The position numbers and the translations under genes are program-made. Shown here in pieces: positions 1 to 51,113 of a DNA stretch of 64,000 bases. The stretch's first letter is position 1; every line of letters begins with the position of its first letter. The stretch comes from Paratrimastix pyriformis (Eukaryota; Preaxostyla; Paratrimastigidae). The stretch spans positions 22,501 to 86,500 of the forward strand of contig JAPMOS010000024.1 in NCBI GenBank assembly GCA_027972325.1, read 5' to 3'. Below the pieces are notes generated by a model. That model had not been told where the DNA came from. It made no database searches and worked only from the letters and a program-made list of their open reading frames with translations.

Positions 1-119
1 ATCATCATCATCCAGTCATCATCATCATCATCATCCAGTCATCATCATCATCATCATCCTCATCCGATCACCATCATCCTCATCCTCATCCATCATCCAT
101 CATCCAATCATCATCATCC

Positions 120-157
<38 letters not shown>

Positions 158-164
158 CGATCAT
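1..164. repeat. (ATC)n array with CCAGTC/CCAATC interruptions
   Basis: ATC trinucleotide array interrupted by CCAGTC, CCGATC and CCAATC units. It ends at a pyrimidine tract and a CAG acceptor just before position 186, so it is the tail of an intron that begins left of the window. Confidence 0.9.
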
Positions 165-185
165 TCTCTCTGTTTTTTTACGCAG

Positions 186-4145
<3,960 letters not shown>

Positions 4146-6923
4146 GTCTGTGGATCGCCCCGCCCTGTGCTGATTGGTTATGTGTGGTGTGTGTGTGTGT
4201 GTGTGGCCGCGCGGTTCCGTGCCTCTGACTGAGATGATCCAAGACATGTTCCTCCAGATTTTTACTGTTTTGACCCCCCCCCCCCCCCCCCCCGATGACG
4301 ATTGGATGATTGATGGATTGATGGATTGACTGAATGATGGTGATTGGATGGTGATGATCTGGATGATCTGTCTGGATGATGATCTGTCTGGATGATGATC
4401 TGGATGATGATCTGGATGAAGATCTGGATGACGCAGATGACTGGATGATGATGATGACTGGATGATGGCTGGATGATGATGTCCATCGGCCTTCTGGGAA
4501 TTTCGCCTGCGCGCACCTCGTTCCTCGCTCTGCATTCTGATATTTCTGCTCCCCCCCGAAATGAGCGCCCCCCATTTGTGTTTTCTGTATTCCTCACTCC
4601 GCATAATTGGCGGGGGCGCCACCTTCGACCGCGCATCCGTTGACCCACAGAACACACTGCTTTTCTCAAAAAATGGCGCCGCGTCTTCGAATCAGCCGCC
4701 AACCCAGCCGCGCCCTCGTCTTCTCTCTCGCAATCCCCCCAGGCATGTAACGGACCAAACTTCCTTCCTTCCAGCCTTCCCCTGTGCCATTTTGGTGTCA
4801 TGTCTATGTCCTGGGAGTCCACTTCCTTCTCTTCGACCCAAAGTCTCTCGTTGTGTGCTGCAGACTGCCCCTTTTGGTGTGGTCGGTGGTGATCATGGTC
4901 AGTGGTGGCTGTGCCATAATTCTCTTGACATTCTCCCCGTGTTGCCTTTTTTAATTTCGTGTTGTGTGCTGCTGTGTTATGTGTTGTGTGTTGAATTTTA
5001 TTACCTCTGTTTTTTTTTTATTATTCTTATTATTAGATATCTTTTTTTTTTGTATCCACATCGTATGATTCTCGGTGACTGGACTCTTGACTTTGGTTGT
5101 TTTTATTGTTGTTTCCTGTTGTCCAGTCGTTTCTGTTTTGATCCATCCTGGTATGCCCTGTTCTCTGATTGTCGCTGCATCTCTTTTGACCCCCCCACGA
5201 CACAACACAAAACACACAAAACACACAAAACACACGCAACCAACACAGCACGCGCAACACACACACACAGCATGGATCTTTGACAACACACAAAACACAC
5301 AACACACAGCATACACAGCATCATCATCATCCAGTCATCATCATCATCATCATCATCATCCAATCATCACTGACCACCTGCCACCACCACCCACCACCCA
5401 CCACGCCATCTGCCCAACGCGACCTCTTCATTATTCTCTGTTGTCTCTGGTCATTGGGTCGAATGTTGTTGTTTTTTGGTTTCTTCGAATTGCTGTTCTT
5501 GATGTCTTGTTGGTTGGTGTTGGTGTTGGTGTTGGTGTTGGTTGTTGGTTGTTGTCGCTCTTGATGATGTTGTTGTTGGTTGTTGTTTTCCAAGTAAGTT
5601 TTTTTTTTTAATGATTCTTCTTGTTGTTGTCGATCACTCCCCCGACTGGACACAAAGTCAGCTCATTTGCCCTTCCCGATCCCCCATCATCATTCGTTTT
5701 TTGACTGTTTCTCTTCTTGTCCCGTGGTTGGCTGATCCTGACCATCAACCCCCCCCCCCCCTCTGTCTGCTGTTATTTTATTGTTGTCTCCGTCCTTCGT
5801 CATCTCGTTGTCTCCCCCCAGGAACCACATTTCGTGCTTTCTCCCTTTCTGTGTCTCACCCTGCTTCAACGCAGGGTCCCCCCCCCCCCCCCCCCCCCCC
5901 GTTCTTTGGTAGTGGATGTTGTGTTTCGGCCGAGTTTACACACGAGTATCGCAACACATTTCAACTGTGGTGAAAACTCCTCGTGGAGATGGGGCGGGAG
6001 AGCAGACCCCTCCGCCAACCACGCCCCTTCTTCGCAACGCAAGTGACGGGGCCCAGCCCCAACAAAACCACCCCCAGATGCTGGCGGGAATGTCATACCC
6101 TCCTCATCGATCATACCCCATCAACAGCAACACAATGACAGCCCTGCAATCGGCCCACAGCATTCTTCTCCCCGCTGGCCAATGAGTCCGTCTGCTGTGT
6201 ATTTGCAGGGCAGGCGACAAGTTCGAAGAAAGATTCGCGCCTTCGCGCCATGCGATGCCCGACCTGCCAAGCATCAGCATCCCCGTCGTCCCCCCCCCAA
6301 TACCCACACCCTCATTCCAGGGCGGCCGTGAATGTGGCGACCGGCTCGCGAACGCGAGGAATTGGCCAACCCTTCAGAACTGAAGTTTCTCCCGCCAGCA
6401 CCAGGGCCCGAAAAGGGGGACCAAAAAGTGCTCAGAAAAAAACTGTGTGGCTTCGTCCCACTCGGGTTAGGATCTCCCTCGCAAATACACAGCATGTTCT
6501 CTCTCCCTCTTGGTGGACATCGCCCGCTTGCGTTCCTCGCTGAACAAGTGCTGCTGTGGGTGGGCGGCCATACGGGTCACCCCCCCCCCCCCACCCCCAC
6601 CCCACCCCCCACCCCACCCCACCCCCACCCCGTGGCCACCACAGCGCGCGGCCAGGACACGGGGAGCAGTGTCATCGCGCTGAGCATCCCGAACCATCGC
6701 GTTGGAGGAGGCAGTGAAGTGAGGAGGGGGGCGCGACCAGTCCAAGAGAAAAAATCCACTGAAAATCAACATCAACATCAACATCATCACCAACATCATC
6801 AACATCAACATCAACATCAACATCATCAACATCAACATCAACATCATCAACAACAAGATCATCTCATCATCCAAATCAACATCAACATCAACACCAAAAA
6901 AAACGAAGATTGACGAACTGAAC
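4146..6923. other. Unassigned stretch between convergent genes
   Basis: After the donor at 4146 I see a TG-rich tract, a C homopolymer near 4270-4293, GAT-type repeats to 4480, T-rich and CACA-rich tracts (4930-5330), further C runs near 5750 and 5880, and fragments of the dispersed ~95-bp repeat (6193-6255 and 6473-6510). Short open frames exist, but none recognisable. The 3' exon(s) and 3' UTR of the upstream sensor gene may lie here, together with the 3' UTR of CHAT-A. Confidence 0.5.
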
Positions 6924-15238
<8,315 letters not shown>

Positions 15239-15741
15239 CGTGGCAAGGAACCGGGCCGATGGGTGGAGCCAAATAAAAACGGGGGGAAGAGAGAGATAGC
15301 GTGGTTCACCCGGACGGCATGCGGGCTGTCTCGTCTATTTCAAGTCGAAATCGATTCCTTTCTTTTCTTTCTCGTGTTAGTGCAGCCTCGTGGGAGGCTA
15401 ACTGAAAATTACAAAGGAGAATCTCAAAGGTTTTTATCCCACACCCCGCCCACCCATTCCACCCACCCATCGACTCCAGGCATCTCCGGAGTGATCACAC
15501 GCACACGGCCGGGGGGTCCAGCTGGGCCAAGGTCCCGGCCAACGTCATCCCGCCCCCCAACCTCGGCATCACGGGAGCGAGACAAGAGGAGAAGGGGACT
15601 GGAAAGAGCGACGACCTAAGACCACGCCATCCTTTCCTCGAGTTTCTCGCCTCCCCTCGTGTCTCGTTCCATCCATCAAGATTCGGGTCAAAAAACCATT
15701 CCGTACAGAAAATCAACACAATCAAAAACGGCTCAACCGAT
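15239..15741 (-). promoter_or_regulatory. CHAT-A 5' region with hairpin element
   Basis: About 500 bp between the stop of the deubiquitinase gene (15742) and the CHAT-A start codon (15238), both on the minus strand. It must hold the 3' UTR of one and the promoter of the other. Around 15366-15403 lies an imperfect palindrome (GCAGCCTCGTGGGAGGCTAA) that recurs near 51828-51860, upstream of CHAT-C in the same orientation to transcription. No TATA-like box was identified. Confidence 0.45.
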
Positions 15742-34104
<18,363 letters not shown>

Positions 34105-34124
34105 CCCTGTGAAACGACTTTGAA
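34105..34124. promoter_or_regulatory. 20-bp gap between divergent start codons
   Basis: Between ATG 34104 (-, deubiquitinase) and ATG 34125 (+, F-box/LRR). Promoters and 5' UTRs must overlap the other gene's first exon if both starts are right. The minus frame stays open to an ATG at 34242, so a longer start that overlaps the neighbour is also possible. Confidence 0.5.
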
Positions 34125-41988
<7,864 letters not shown>

Positions 41989-42538
41989 AGGCTGTTTGAT
42001 TTTGTGCTGCGTCCCCCTCCCCCCTCCCCCTCCCCTCCCCCTCCCCCTCCCCCCTCCCCCCTCCCTCCCCCCTCCCCCCCCGAAAACCTGCTGCTATCGC
42101 CGCTGGACTGGGTTTAGACTGCCCCGAGAGGAGAAGGAAGGGCTTGTGAGGATGAGAGAAGTCGCGCGTCACCAAGGGCTGAATGACTTCGTTGGGCCCG
42201 GAGTGGCCATTGGTGCCCCGAGGGGTGGGTGCCATTGCGTCGGGAGATTCAGGGTCGGGGGAGGACGGATGAGTTCCCTTTCAAACTAATCCGGCGGCCG
42301 CCTGCAGCACCCCGCGCACCTTCGACTGTCCTCAAGTTCACGCTGCGAACAAAAAAGTGAGTAGGTTCCAGCATTCACTTAGATGGAGCATCCAGAGCCA
42401 TGTGATGATGTCCGGACAAGATTTTTCTGGTGATTTGAGTCTTTGTTTGTTAGGGAGGCCGAAGATGCTCCCTCGCATTCTGCCTCCTCTGTCTGTCACT
42501 TCCTGTTCTCGCTGTTGATTCTTCAATGATCCTTTTAG
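41989..42538. other. Intergenic region between two LRR genes
   Basis: C-rich CCCTCC repeats at 42008-42080, then ordinary sequence. The first coding exon of the next gene should be here or just right; I did not identify its ATG. A possible 48-bp intron (GTCTGT at 42491 to TTTTAG at 42538) precedes the first recognised exon. Confidence 0.5.
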
Positions 42539-45500
42539 ATCCTGTCCCTCCCCGCAGAGCTCCTCGCGAACGTTACCGAACAGAACGGTGCGCAAGCCAG
42601 CATGCCTCTTTACATCATGTTTCTCGGCCTGTGCCACGATGTGCGGAACCGACTGAAAGGGGTGGCCCGAATTCTCTCACTGGCCGGAGACTCCGATGAC
42701 GCACCAATGATCCCATCCACCGCACTCGCGGCATTGATTGGTCCATGCATCAACCTCGAGGGTCGGTTTTCTGTCGTGATCGTCAGATCATCCAGTATCG
42801 GCCTTTTTGTTTAGTTCTTCATCTTTCTCCACGACATGCCCTCTTGTGTTGCGGGCAAGAGGAGGAGGCCTTCCGACCCTGGGTTGAATCCGCATTCCAA
42901 GGCCACTCCGCCCTGCGCACCCTGCGGATTCCCTGCACCAGCGGGCTGAGCGAACTGGCCCTTTGCCAATGTCTCAGCTTCTTTCCCAGTCTGTGTGTTG
43001 GGTTCTATCCACATGTGAACATTCCCCCTCCTCTTTGTCCTGTGACTCAGATCTGACCTGCTTTGAGGTGGGCTCACCCGAGCACCCATGTCCCTACGGC
43101 GACCCCCTCCTCACGACCCTGGCCTGCTTCTGTCCATCCCTGGAGTCCGCCTCCTTTGAATTCCTGTTCACCGAGCGCGACCCGAACCTGTCGTGCCTCG
43201 TCCAATGCCCGGCCCTTCGCAGTCTGACCCTCGGGGGCGCGGGCCTCCCTGAGGACCTGCTCTCGTCCCTGCCCTGCCTCGAATCGCTCAGCTTCGAGGC
43301 GCCCGACCGGGTGTCATTCCACCCCACTGTCCGAGCACACCTGCACACACTCCGCATGCCTCGGGATCAAATCCCGCCTGGCGCGTTTCCCGAACTGGCT
43401 GCGGTCGAGCTGACCCCGTCACCAACATCATCTCGCGGCCTGCTGTTCACCTTTCTGGCCCAACACCACCGCACCCTGACCCGGGTCACCTTGACCGGCC
43501 CCGCCTGCAGCCGGCACCGCGAGCGGCTGGTTGAGACCCTTCTGGCGTTTCCCCGACTGGACGAGGTCCGATTTTTGGAGGCCGACTGGCCTGACCTGCC
43601 GGCCGGCCTCTGGCAGCTCGTGGGCCACTTGGTTCGGTTCGAGTTGGAGGCATTGGAGCAGGTGGCCACCAGCAAACAGACCCTCAGACTGGAGGCCCCC
43701 AGGCTGCGCGAGTGTGTGCTCGATATCGAGCTGGGCGGGCCGATGTTCCTCGTGTGCCCCGTGCTGGAGGTCCGTATATGTCTGGCTGTGTCCATGTGCC
43801 TTTGTCTGTGTGCTTTGAGCTGGGTGGAACGTTGTTTCTCACGGTTTGTCTGTTGTCTGTGCTTCCGTGTCGAAACAACATGATCCCCTCAATGTGTCTG
43901 TGATAATGCCTATGAGTGATGATGTGTCTATGAGTGTCTGTCTTCTTCCTCTCCCCCCTTGTGAAATGATGTGTCTTGTCGTTTTGTGGGTCTGGTGATG
44001 GTTGTTGTCGTCAAGATTTGCCATGTTATGTCTCTCTCTGAACCTCACATCTCGTCCCTTCTCTTCCTTCTCCCCAGACGATCGCCCTGCCCTGGGTTGG
44101 CGCCACCCCGCAGAACCTCTTCCTGGAGTGCCCCTCCCTGCGCACCATGACCCGCCTCTCGCCCCGCCTGCGCGTCTTTGGGCCCACGGGCGCCCTGACC
44201 ACCCTCACGTCCTCCCTGCGCGACCCGCCACGCCACATGCAAGCCCCGGCCCTCTCGGCCTTCGGGGGGCTCACCCGCCTCGAGGGCGTCTGCATCACCC
44301 AGGCAGACACCCTGGCCGGGCTACTGGGTGGGCGGCTCTGCCCCCGGTTGCAGTGTCTTGTTGATTTGGAGGTGGTTCTGGGCCAATGGGACCATGGCCA
44401 TGGCCATGGCCAGGATTTAAATCGGTGGGTGGTGGATCTCACCCCTGGGTTGGAGGAGCTCGGGGTGGTGACCATGGAGATCTCGATGGGCATGGGCCCG
44501 TCTGGGCTGGTGCTCAGGGGGACGGGGCTGACGCGACTTGGCCTGGCCCGGACGTGGTTCCGGGAGGTCACTTTGGGCACGCCCAGGCTGGCGGCATTGA
44601 GGCTGGTCGAGATGGAGTCCTTGGCGCAAGTCGGATGGGCCGAGGGTCTGTCTGACTGTCTGGCTGGCTGGCTGTGTGTATGTGAGTCGGATGGGCCGAG
44701 GGTCTGTCTGTCTGGCTGGCGGGGCTGGGGGAGGAGGGGGGGGGGAGGAGGGGGAGGAGGGGGAGGAGGGGGGGGGGAGGGGGGGGGGTGGGAGACATGT
44801 TTGTGTGGTGACCGTTCGTTTTCCAGTCCGTTCACTCAGTCTACTACTCCTCCTACTCCTCCTCCCTTCCCCCCCCCCCCCCTTCCCTCTCCCCCAAGCC
44901 GCCGTCCCGCCCGCCAGCCTGCGCCACCTGACTCTCCACGAGTGCCCCGGCCTTCTACGACATCCCTCCTTCCTTCTGCTGCTGCCCCGCATCCGGACCC
45001 TCGCCATGTCCCTCCCCTCGTCCTACGACTCCGACTGGCACTGGGCCGACTTTCAACTGGCCGCCGCCCTGCCGTCCCTGTGCGAACTGCGGCTGTATGG
45101 GGTCGGCGCTGGGCCGGTGGATGTGAGGCACCCCAGGCTGGCCGTGCTGGGGGTTTGGAGGGGCGCGATGACCCCGGCGGAACTGGGCGAGCGCCGAGTG
45201 ACCCGCGCGAGGTCCGTTTTTCCTTCCTGCTTTCCGTCTCGGTTTTGGGGGTTGGGTTGGCTCCTGGGGGGTTGGTTCCCCTGGGATTGACTTCTCTTCC
45301 CCCTGGACCGGCCAATTTTTTTTTTTGGATGTGGAAGGAGCGTGCCCTTATCGCCACATTTTCCCCGCTCTTTTCCAATTCAATCGATATCTTTTTTTTT
45401 TTTTTCTCAAATCATGCTGTCTGCAGTGCCCCGGCCCGCTCCACCGTCGACACTACCCACCAGTTCGTCCGGCTGCTCCTGGACTGCCCGGCTTTGGAAG

Positions 45501-45673
45501 TTCTCAGCCTGGGCCCTGATCGGCGCGGGTACCAGGTTATCTGGACGGACGACAGGCTCCCGGCCACCCTCGTGGGCCTCGAGGGGAAATGGATCGGAAT
45601 GGAGGGGCCCGCGGGGGAGCAGGCCAGGAGTCGCTTCCCCTGGATCGTGCATGGGCTCCCAGACGCGGAATGA
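42539..45673 (+). CDS. Leucine-rich-repeat protein with F-box-like N-terminus (5' exon missing)
   Basis: Exons 42539-42761, 42860-42994, 43051-43769, 44078-44645, 44899-45211 and 45427-45673 (stop TGA). All phases close, giving at least 727 residues. The opening LSLPAELLANV followed by LYIMFLGLCHDVRNRLKG resembles an F-box-like start that I associate with a large LRR family in Paratrimastix-type genomes (from memory, not checked). The rest consists of irregular LRRs (for example CPALRSLTLGGAGLPEDLL, ASLRHLTLHECPGLL). The donor of exon 4 is GTCTGT at 44646, and a shadow copy of that exon edge lies at 44684-44705. The gene is convergent with CHAT-B, 229 bp away. A ubiquitin-ligase adaptor role is possible. 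Confidence 0.78.
44720..44790. repeat. G-rich (GGA)n tract
   Basis: GGGGGAGGAGG tract in the intron before exon 44899-45211. Confidence 0.8.
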
Positions 45674-45902
45674 ATTAATGAGCCGATCGTTTTTCAGGAA
45701 AAGAATCGAGAGGAAAAAGAAAAACAGGGTCTTCTAATTTTTTGGACAATCTCCTCTTGCGAAGATGAGATGGCAGAAAGGGAAATAACTGCTTAGTACG
45801 CCGAGGCACACGATCGAAAGAATCGGCCCAAAGAGAATCAAGAAATTCCCCATTCGTTCAAAAAAAAAACTAGCGCTAGTTCCTGGGGTGTGATAACCTA
45901 CA
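45674..45902. other. 229-bp convergent intergenic spacer
   Basis: Between the stop codons of the LRR gene (+) and CHAT-B (-). It is AT-richer than its surroundings and must contain both 3' UTRs. No clear polyadenylation signal was recognised. Confidence 0.5.
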
Positions 45903-48900
45903 TCAGAATTTCAAAAAAGGACCATCGCTGCCGGTGTTGCTGCCGGTGTTGCTGCCGGTGTTGCTGCCGGTGTTGCTGCCGGTGTTGCTGTCGATGTTGC
46001 TGCCTGTGCTGCGGTCGGTGCTGCAGTCGGTGTTGCTGCCGGTGTTGCTGCTGATGGTGCTGTCGGTGTTGCTGTCGGTGTTGCTGTCGGTGTTGCTGTC
46101 AGTGTTGCTGTCAGTGTTGCTGCCGGTGTTGTTGTTGTTGACCTTCCTCTGATCAATCTGAATGAAAAATGGGCTCGTTCCGGACGGAGGTACAGCCGGC
46201 CCACTGGGGGAGGATGGCGCGGGATCGACAGGATGGGGCCAAGGTCGCGCAGTTCTAAAATCATCCCACTCTTGGGCCGTGATGATCAGAGGGCAAAAAT
46301 GGTTCCGACGCAACGGCTCGCATTGGGGTCCCTCGTGGCGCAAGAGGGGGCCCTCCCCGCCAAGGGATGGACCCTCACTCGTCGGTGGCTGTCCGTCTAA
46401 GTCGCCAGGGCGACTCTGACCTTCACCAACACCCGCGGTGGACTCGACCTTGACTTTCCAGGGAGTGAGCTCGGCGTGGGCTGCCTGGCGGGCCGCCTGG
46501 GCGATCTTCTCAAACGGGTCAGAGGGCCCGCCCGCGGGGTCGTCACCAAGGCCGGCCTCGGCCAGGCCGAAGACGAATACCGACAGGAACTTGGCACCCT
46601 CCCACTCCCGGATTTTATCGTGTGTGGCCACCACTCGCGGCACCCCGTGTTCGCGCAGAGCCAGGCCCGTCTTGCCGCTGTAGCAACAACACAGGGTGGC
46701 CGCTCGCAACCCCGGGAAGCAGCCGCCCTCCTCGAGGTAGCCAAGCAGCTCGGGACACGTCAACATGGCAGCGCCGGTCTGGCCGTGGACAAGTTGGTGG
46801 TCCCACTCGCCGTGCGCAACGATCATAAGGACGGCCGGCTGGTAGTGAATGATCGCATCTAGAAATAAAAGCAGAGAGAACACAATGCCAAAGCAGAAGC
46901 TTCAAGAACGCCGGGTGCCCGTTTCGGCGGAGCGGGGCGGCAGGCCGGACCATGCAGGGTTTCCTGGGTAGCTTGGGTCAAATAGTGCACGCGCATGTTC
47001 TGGAAGAAGCATCTCGAGGTCAGCGGGTCTTCCAAAAACAGGGGAGAACAGACCAGCTTGCGGTACTGGCAAACCCTGTTGAACGCCGAATCCAACACGC
47101 GCTGACAATTAGCCAGTGAGTCGAGTCCAGAAGGACTGGCAAACGCGACGAGCATCGACAATCCGGGACCCTCGGGAGACGATTGGACCGGGCCGGGCGC
47201 AACTGGGGCGGGGGGCGGCGGGAGCTGTGCCGTAAAAAGGTTCGCGTCAATGACTGTGGAGAGAGAGCAGACCTCATGCGGAACGTTGAGAACGGTCAAG
47301 GCGGCTCCCATGGTGACGCCGCATTCTGCGCAGCGCAGGGTGGGCATGACGCGGTGCTCCTCGGGGCTGATCCCCTCGGTGAAACAATGGAAGCACAGTG
47401 CGGGCGCCCCCTGCGGGATGTCCCTCAGTCGAGTCTCCGGGTTACCGGCCACCCGCGGCCAGTAGGGCGCCGAGGACAGCTCCCCGGGTGGTGGGAAAAC
47501 CATGGCCGTGTCCTGGTGGCCGCGGGTACAGTGCCACTCGAACCGGATCTTCAGCTGGTCAGGATCCACGCCCGCGGGAGGCTGATGGGCGCATTTGAAC
47601 TGAAGCTGAAGCAGCTGGGCGCACAATGTGGGGGTCTCCGTCAGGGCGGCCAGTGGGACATCAGGGTAGCACGACCGCAGCATTCCCAGAAACTCCGCTC
47701 CGGCGGCAAGGCATGAAACGGTCTCGGCCTTCGCAGGCGGGCGGACCGTGTCTTGGTCATCGATACCCAAATTTGAAATGGTCTCCCCAAGCGCGCGGGC
47801 GATCTCAGGATTGGAGGTGGCCAAGGGGAGGTCCGCGCGCAGGCTGGCCAACGGGCCGGCCACTCCCGCATCCAAGAGGATTGCCCGATTGCAGTTGGAT
47901 TTGGCAAGGTTGGCAACAATCGCAAGAGCCTGCACGGCCACTTCAGGGTTCGCCGCGGTCAAGGTGGGCAAACCAGATTGGAGCAATCCCACCAAGGGGG
48001 CGCTGATTTCGGCCTGACAGAACAATGCGCAATTGTCTTCGTTTTGAAAGGTGAGACTGGCAATGGCCTTGAGGAGGCTTGCAGGGAGTTTGGGGTCGGT
48101 GGCGGCAAGGGTGGGAAACTGACGGAGCAGCCCGACCAGAGGGGCGGCCACCCCGGCATGTCCAAAGGCAGTCTGGATCTCGCGAGTGGTGTCAGGCAGT
48201 TCGGCTTGGTCGGGTGCCGGATCCTCGGGATGGGGGACAAGGTTGGCGATTGAGCGCAGGACCTCTGCCGTGAGCTCGGGATTGCTGACCAGGAGGGCCC
48301 TCTCGTCGAGCAGGGAGACGAACGAGTTGACCACCCCGCTGGCCCGTCCGAAGGCGGCCCGGAACGGCTCGGCCTCGGCCAAGTTTGCGATTGTGGTGAA
48401 GATTTGTTGGCAAAGCGCCGGATTGGTGGCGGCCAAAGCACGCGTTGCCGGAAGGAGGCGAGCCAAGGGCGCGGAAACCCCGGATTGTGAGAAGAGATCT
48501 CGACTGGACACTCTCATTGCCATAATGCCGATGGCCCGAAGGAGCTGGAGGTACAAGGTCGGGTTGGTTGTGGCCAAGTCGGGGTTGGCACAGAGCGTCC
48601 CAGCAAGCGACTCGTCCATGCCACCGCGATTTGCGAAATCTTTGTACTTGGAGTCGGGAGGGAAGTTGACCATGAGGTTCGACATGATGCAGAGGAGCCG
48701 CTCGACCAATGCGGAATGGTTGGTGATGACCTGAGGACAATCAAGTGCATAGTCCAAAAAACCGTGCGCGTCGATATACTTGAGGGGATTCCGTGATTCG
48801 ACATCGTCGCGGATCAGATTGGCGATGGTCTGAAGGATAATATCGGAAAATGCGGAGAGCTCTCCATTGGACAGGCTTCCATCCATTACGAAAAAAAAGA

Positions 48901-51113
48901 TCGCCTGTCTCAAATCGATCGCAGCATCAACATCAAGGGCAGTCAGCCGTTCGACGGCTTCAAAGAGCGGGGCATTGATTTCAAGAACGTTATGACGCCA
49001 GAACAGGGAGGAAAAAGTATGCCCACTACAATCAAAGACAGCAAAACCAGCGAGGTGATGAACGGCTCGGAGGATCAGCTTCTTCGAAGCAGCTGAACAA
49101 GACGGTCTGGAAAGCAGCTGAACAAGTGGGGTGGCCACATCTGCCTGGGCGAAGGAAGTTGCATTCTCGGCGTTGCCGTTGGTGAGGTTGACGATGACTC
49201 CGAGAAGACCCTCGGCCACATCGTCGTCGATGAGCCATGACGCGCCAAGGGTTTCAAGCGATCGGGCAAGCGGGACAGCCACATTCGCACGCCCGAAGCA
49301 GGTCGCCATCTCCCTGTTCCCATCGGTCAGACAGGCGACTGTCCGGAAGAGCGCCTCGGCAACGCGCATGTCAGCATGGTGAGTGTCGGCGCGGTCGAGA
49401 GTTTTGATGTCATGAATCAGATTGGCCAACGGTCCGACAATTTCGGCCCGCCCCAAAGCAATGCGGGCGCCTTGGTCGTTGTGACACAGGGCCTGCACCG
49501 TCTGAAGGGCAGAGACCAGGGCCAGCGGCTGGGTGATCACCGCAGGATCCAGCAAGGAAGCAACGAGCGCTTGCGGAGCGACGTCGGCCAGGGTGCAGGT
49601 CAGTTCGCCGGCGCCAGTAGGACATCCTGTTGAACGCGATGCGGTTTCTCTGCCAATCAAGAAAAACGAACAGACCTGGAGCCGAATTGGTTTCACATGA
49701 GGGCGGATGGTCGTCACTTGGTTCCCCTTTGCTTGCGCTTGGTCGGTCATCGCGCACTTCTTCGGACAAGCCGGCGCCGGGGTCCACTGTGCTTGTGCTT
49801 GGCCGGTCATCGCACACTCCTTCGGACAAGCCGGCACCGGGGTCCACTGTGCTTGGATGGTTGAGGGCCTCCCAGACGGCGTCCATGGTGGGCCTGTCTT
49901 GGGGTTTGGCAGCGCACATCCGGATGAGAAGGCCCCGGAGGGTCGGGTTGGAGATCTCGGCAAAGGCCGCGCGCAGGTCGCGCGCCGGGATGGGCTTCGG
50001 GGGCTCCGTGTCCGTGATTGAGTACAGGCACCAGAGCATGCAGCCCAGTGCGTAGACGTCCGTGGCCGTGGTGTCTCCGGTGAGGAACAGCTCGGGAGCG
50101 GTGAACCCGGACGGGCGGCGCGTCGGGGGACTGACGAGAGAGGGGAAAACAGCATCGATTGAGGAAGCCGTGCAAGATGTTGGCCCACCCGGAGGTCGTC
50201 ATTTCACAAAGAACAGGAAAAGAGCGGCGAACAGGAAAAGAGCGGCGAACAGGAAAAGAGCGGCGAACAGGAAAAGAGCGGCGAACAGGAAAAGAGCGGC
50301 GAGGAGATCAGAACTCCACTCCCAAAGGAGGAACAGCACGGACCATGAAGCGGGACGAGCTGGGGCACTGCCAAGAGGGTGGTCATTATCCCGCGCTTTG
50401 GTCGGGGGGTACAGCCGCTCGCTGGGACGGAACAGAAATGGTAAGACTCTTGATGGAACGGAAAAACATCGGACTCGCTCCAACCCAGGTCGGTCATCAC
50501 TGCCTCCAGCTCGGAGGTCTCCGGGTTTCGCCGCATCAGCACGTTGGTCGGCTTCAATTTGAAGTGCATCACGGGGTGTGGCCACTCGGCGATGGGTGCC
50601 GAATGCAGGTACCGAAGACCAGCCACCAGCGAGCGGGTGATGCGCAGCCGCTCCTCGCGGGTGGTGGTGCCACGGATGGCATCGTACAGGTTGCCCTCCG
50701 CGCAGTAGGACATGACAGAACAGTGGCACTTCGGCCCGTCCTGTTCCACGGTCGCCTCGAGGAAGAAATCGGGGGGCAGGGGTCGGTGCACTTTCAATAC
50801 AACCTTGATATTGCCACTTGGGTCATCGGTATCCCCACACAAAAATGTGGCCGCATCGGGAGTTAAGTCCAAAATGTGGTAGGGTGTTCCGAGGGTGGGA
50901 TGCGGCAGGTGGCGTAAGTGCGGCCACAATGTTGGTTTCAAATTCAGCCGGACTGTTCCATCCAGAAGACACTCAGGAGGTAAGGTGAAAAGCAGTCCCT
51001 GGGCATGGTTTCCGGGTCCACCATCAAAGGGAAACGCGTTTGCAACACCGGCAGCAACACCGGCAGCAACACCGGCAGCAACACTGGCAGCAACACCAGC
51101 AGCACCTTTCGCC
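45903..51113 (-). CDS. CHAT-B: pseudokinase / ARM / CHAT protease protein (5' exon not found)
   Basis: Exons 51113-50475, 50130-49676, 49626-47273, 47224-47054, 46999-46951 and 46858-45903; internal phases close. An Ala/Gly/Val repeat (from the 12-bp CAACACCGGCAG tandem) precedes the kinase fold: the beta3 Lys is present (VVLKVHRP), but the alpha-C segment found in CHAT-C is missing, the catalytic loop is HFKLKPTNV (no Asp) and DFG reads DLG. FTAPEL and DVYALG follow. The linker carries two tandem DPGAGLSE-type repeats. The 784-codon third exon holds ~10-12 ARM repeats (such as FAQADVATPLVQLL, FGHAGVAAPLVGLL) and then the Cys/His module (EWHCTRGH, LCFHC, LRCAEC). CHAT residues are present: His in VAHGEWD, Cys in LCCCYSGKTG. 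The tail is Asn/Thr/Gly/Ser repeats. Confidence 0.8.
45925..46130 (-). repeat. 12-bp coding tandem, NTGS/NTDS tail of CHAT-B
   Basis: GTTGCTGCCGGT-type units encode Asn-Thr-Gly-Ser and Asn-Thr-Asp-Ser repeats at the CHAT-B C-terminus. Confidence 0.85.
50213..50305. repeat. 17-bp minisatellite AGAGCGGCGAACAGGAA, ~5 copies
   Basis: Five near-perfect copies in the intron between the two kinase exons of CHAT-B. Confidence 0.9.
51037..51100 (-). repeat. 12-bp tandem CAACACCGGCAG at CHAT-B 5' side
   Basis: Four to five copies. In the CHAT-B frame it reads GVAAGVAAGVA. The same 12-mer, in the opposite orientation and another frame, encodes the CHAT-B tail. Confidence 0.8.

Noticed and set aside
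46859-50188. A single 1,109-codon open frame as one uninterrupted protein
   Set aside because: Its first ~180 codons are out of frame with the kinase homology (FTAPEL, DVYALG), which lies in another frame of 50130-49676. The remainder from 49626 is the real ARM exon.
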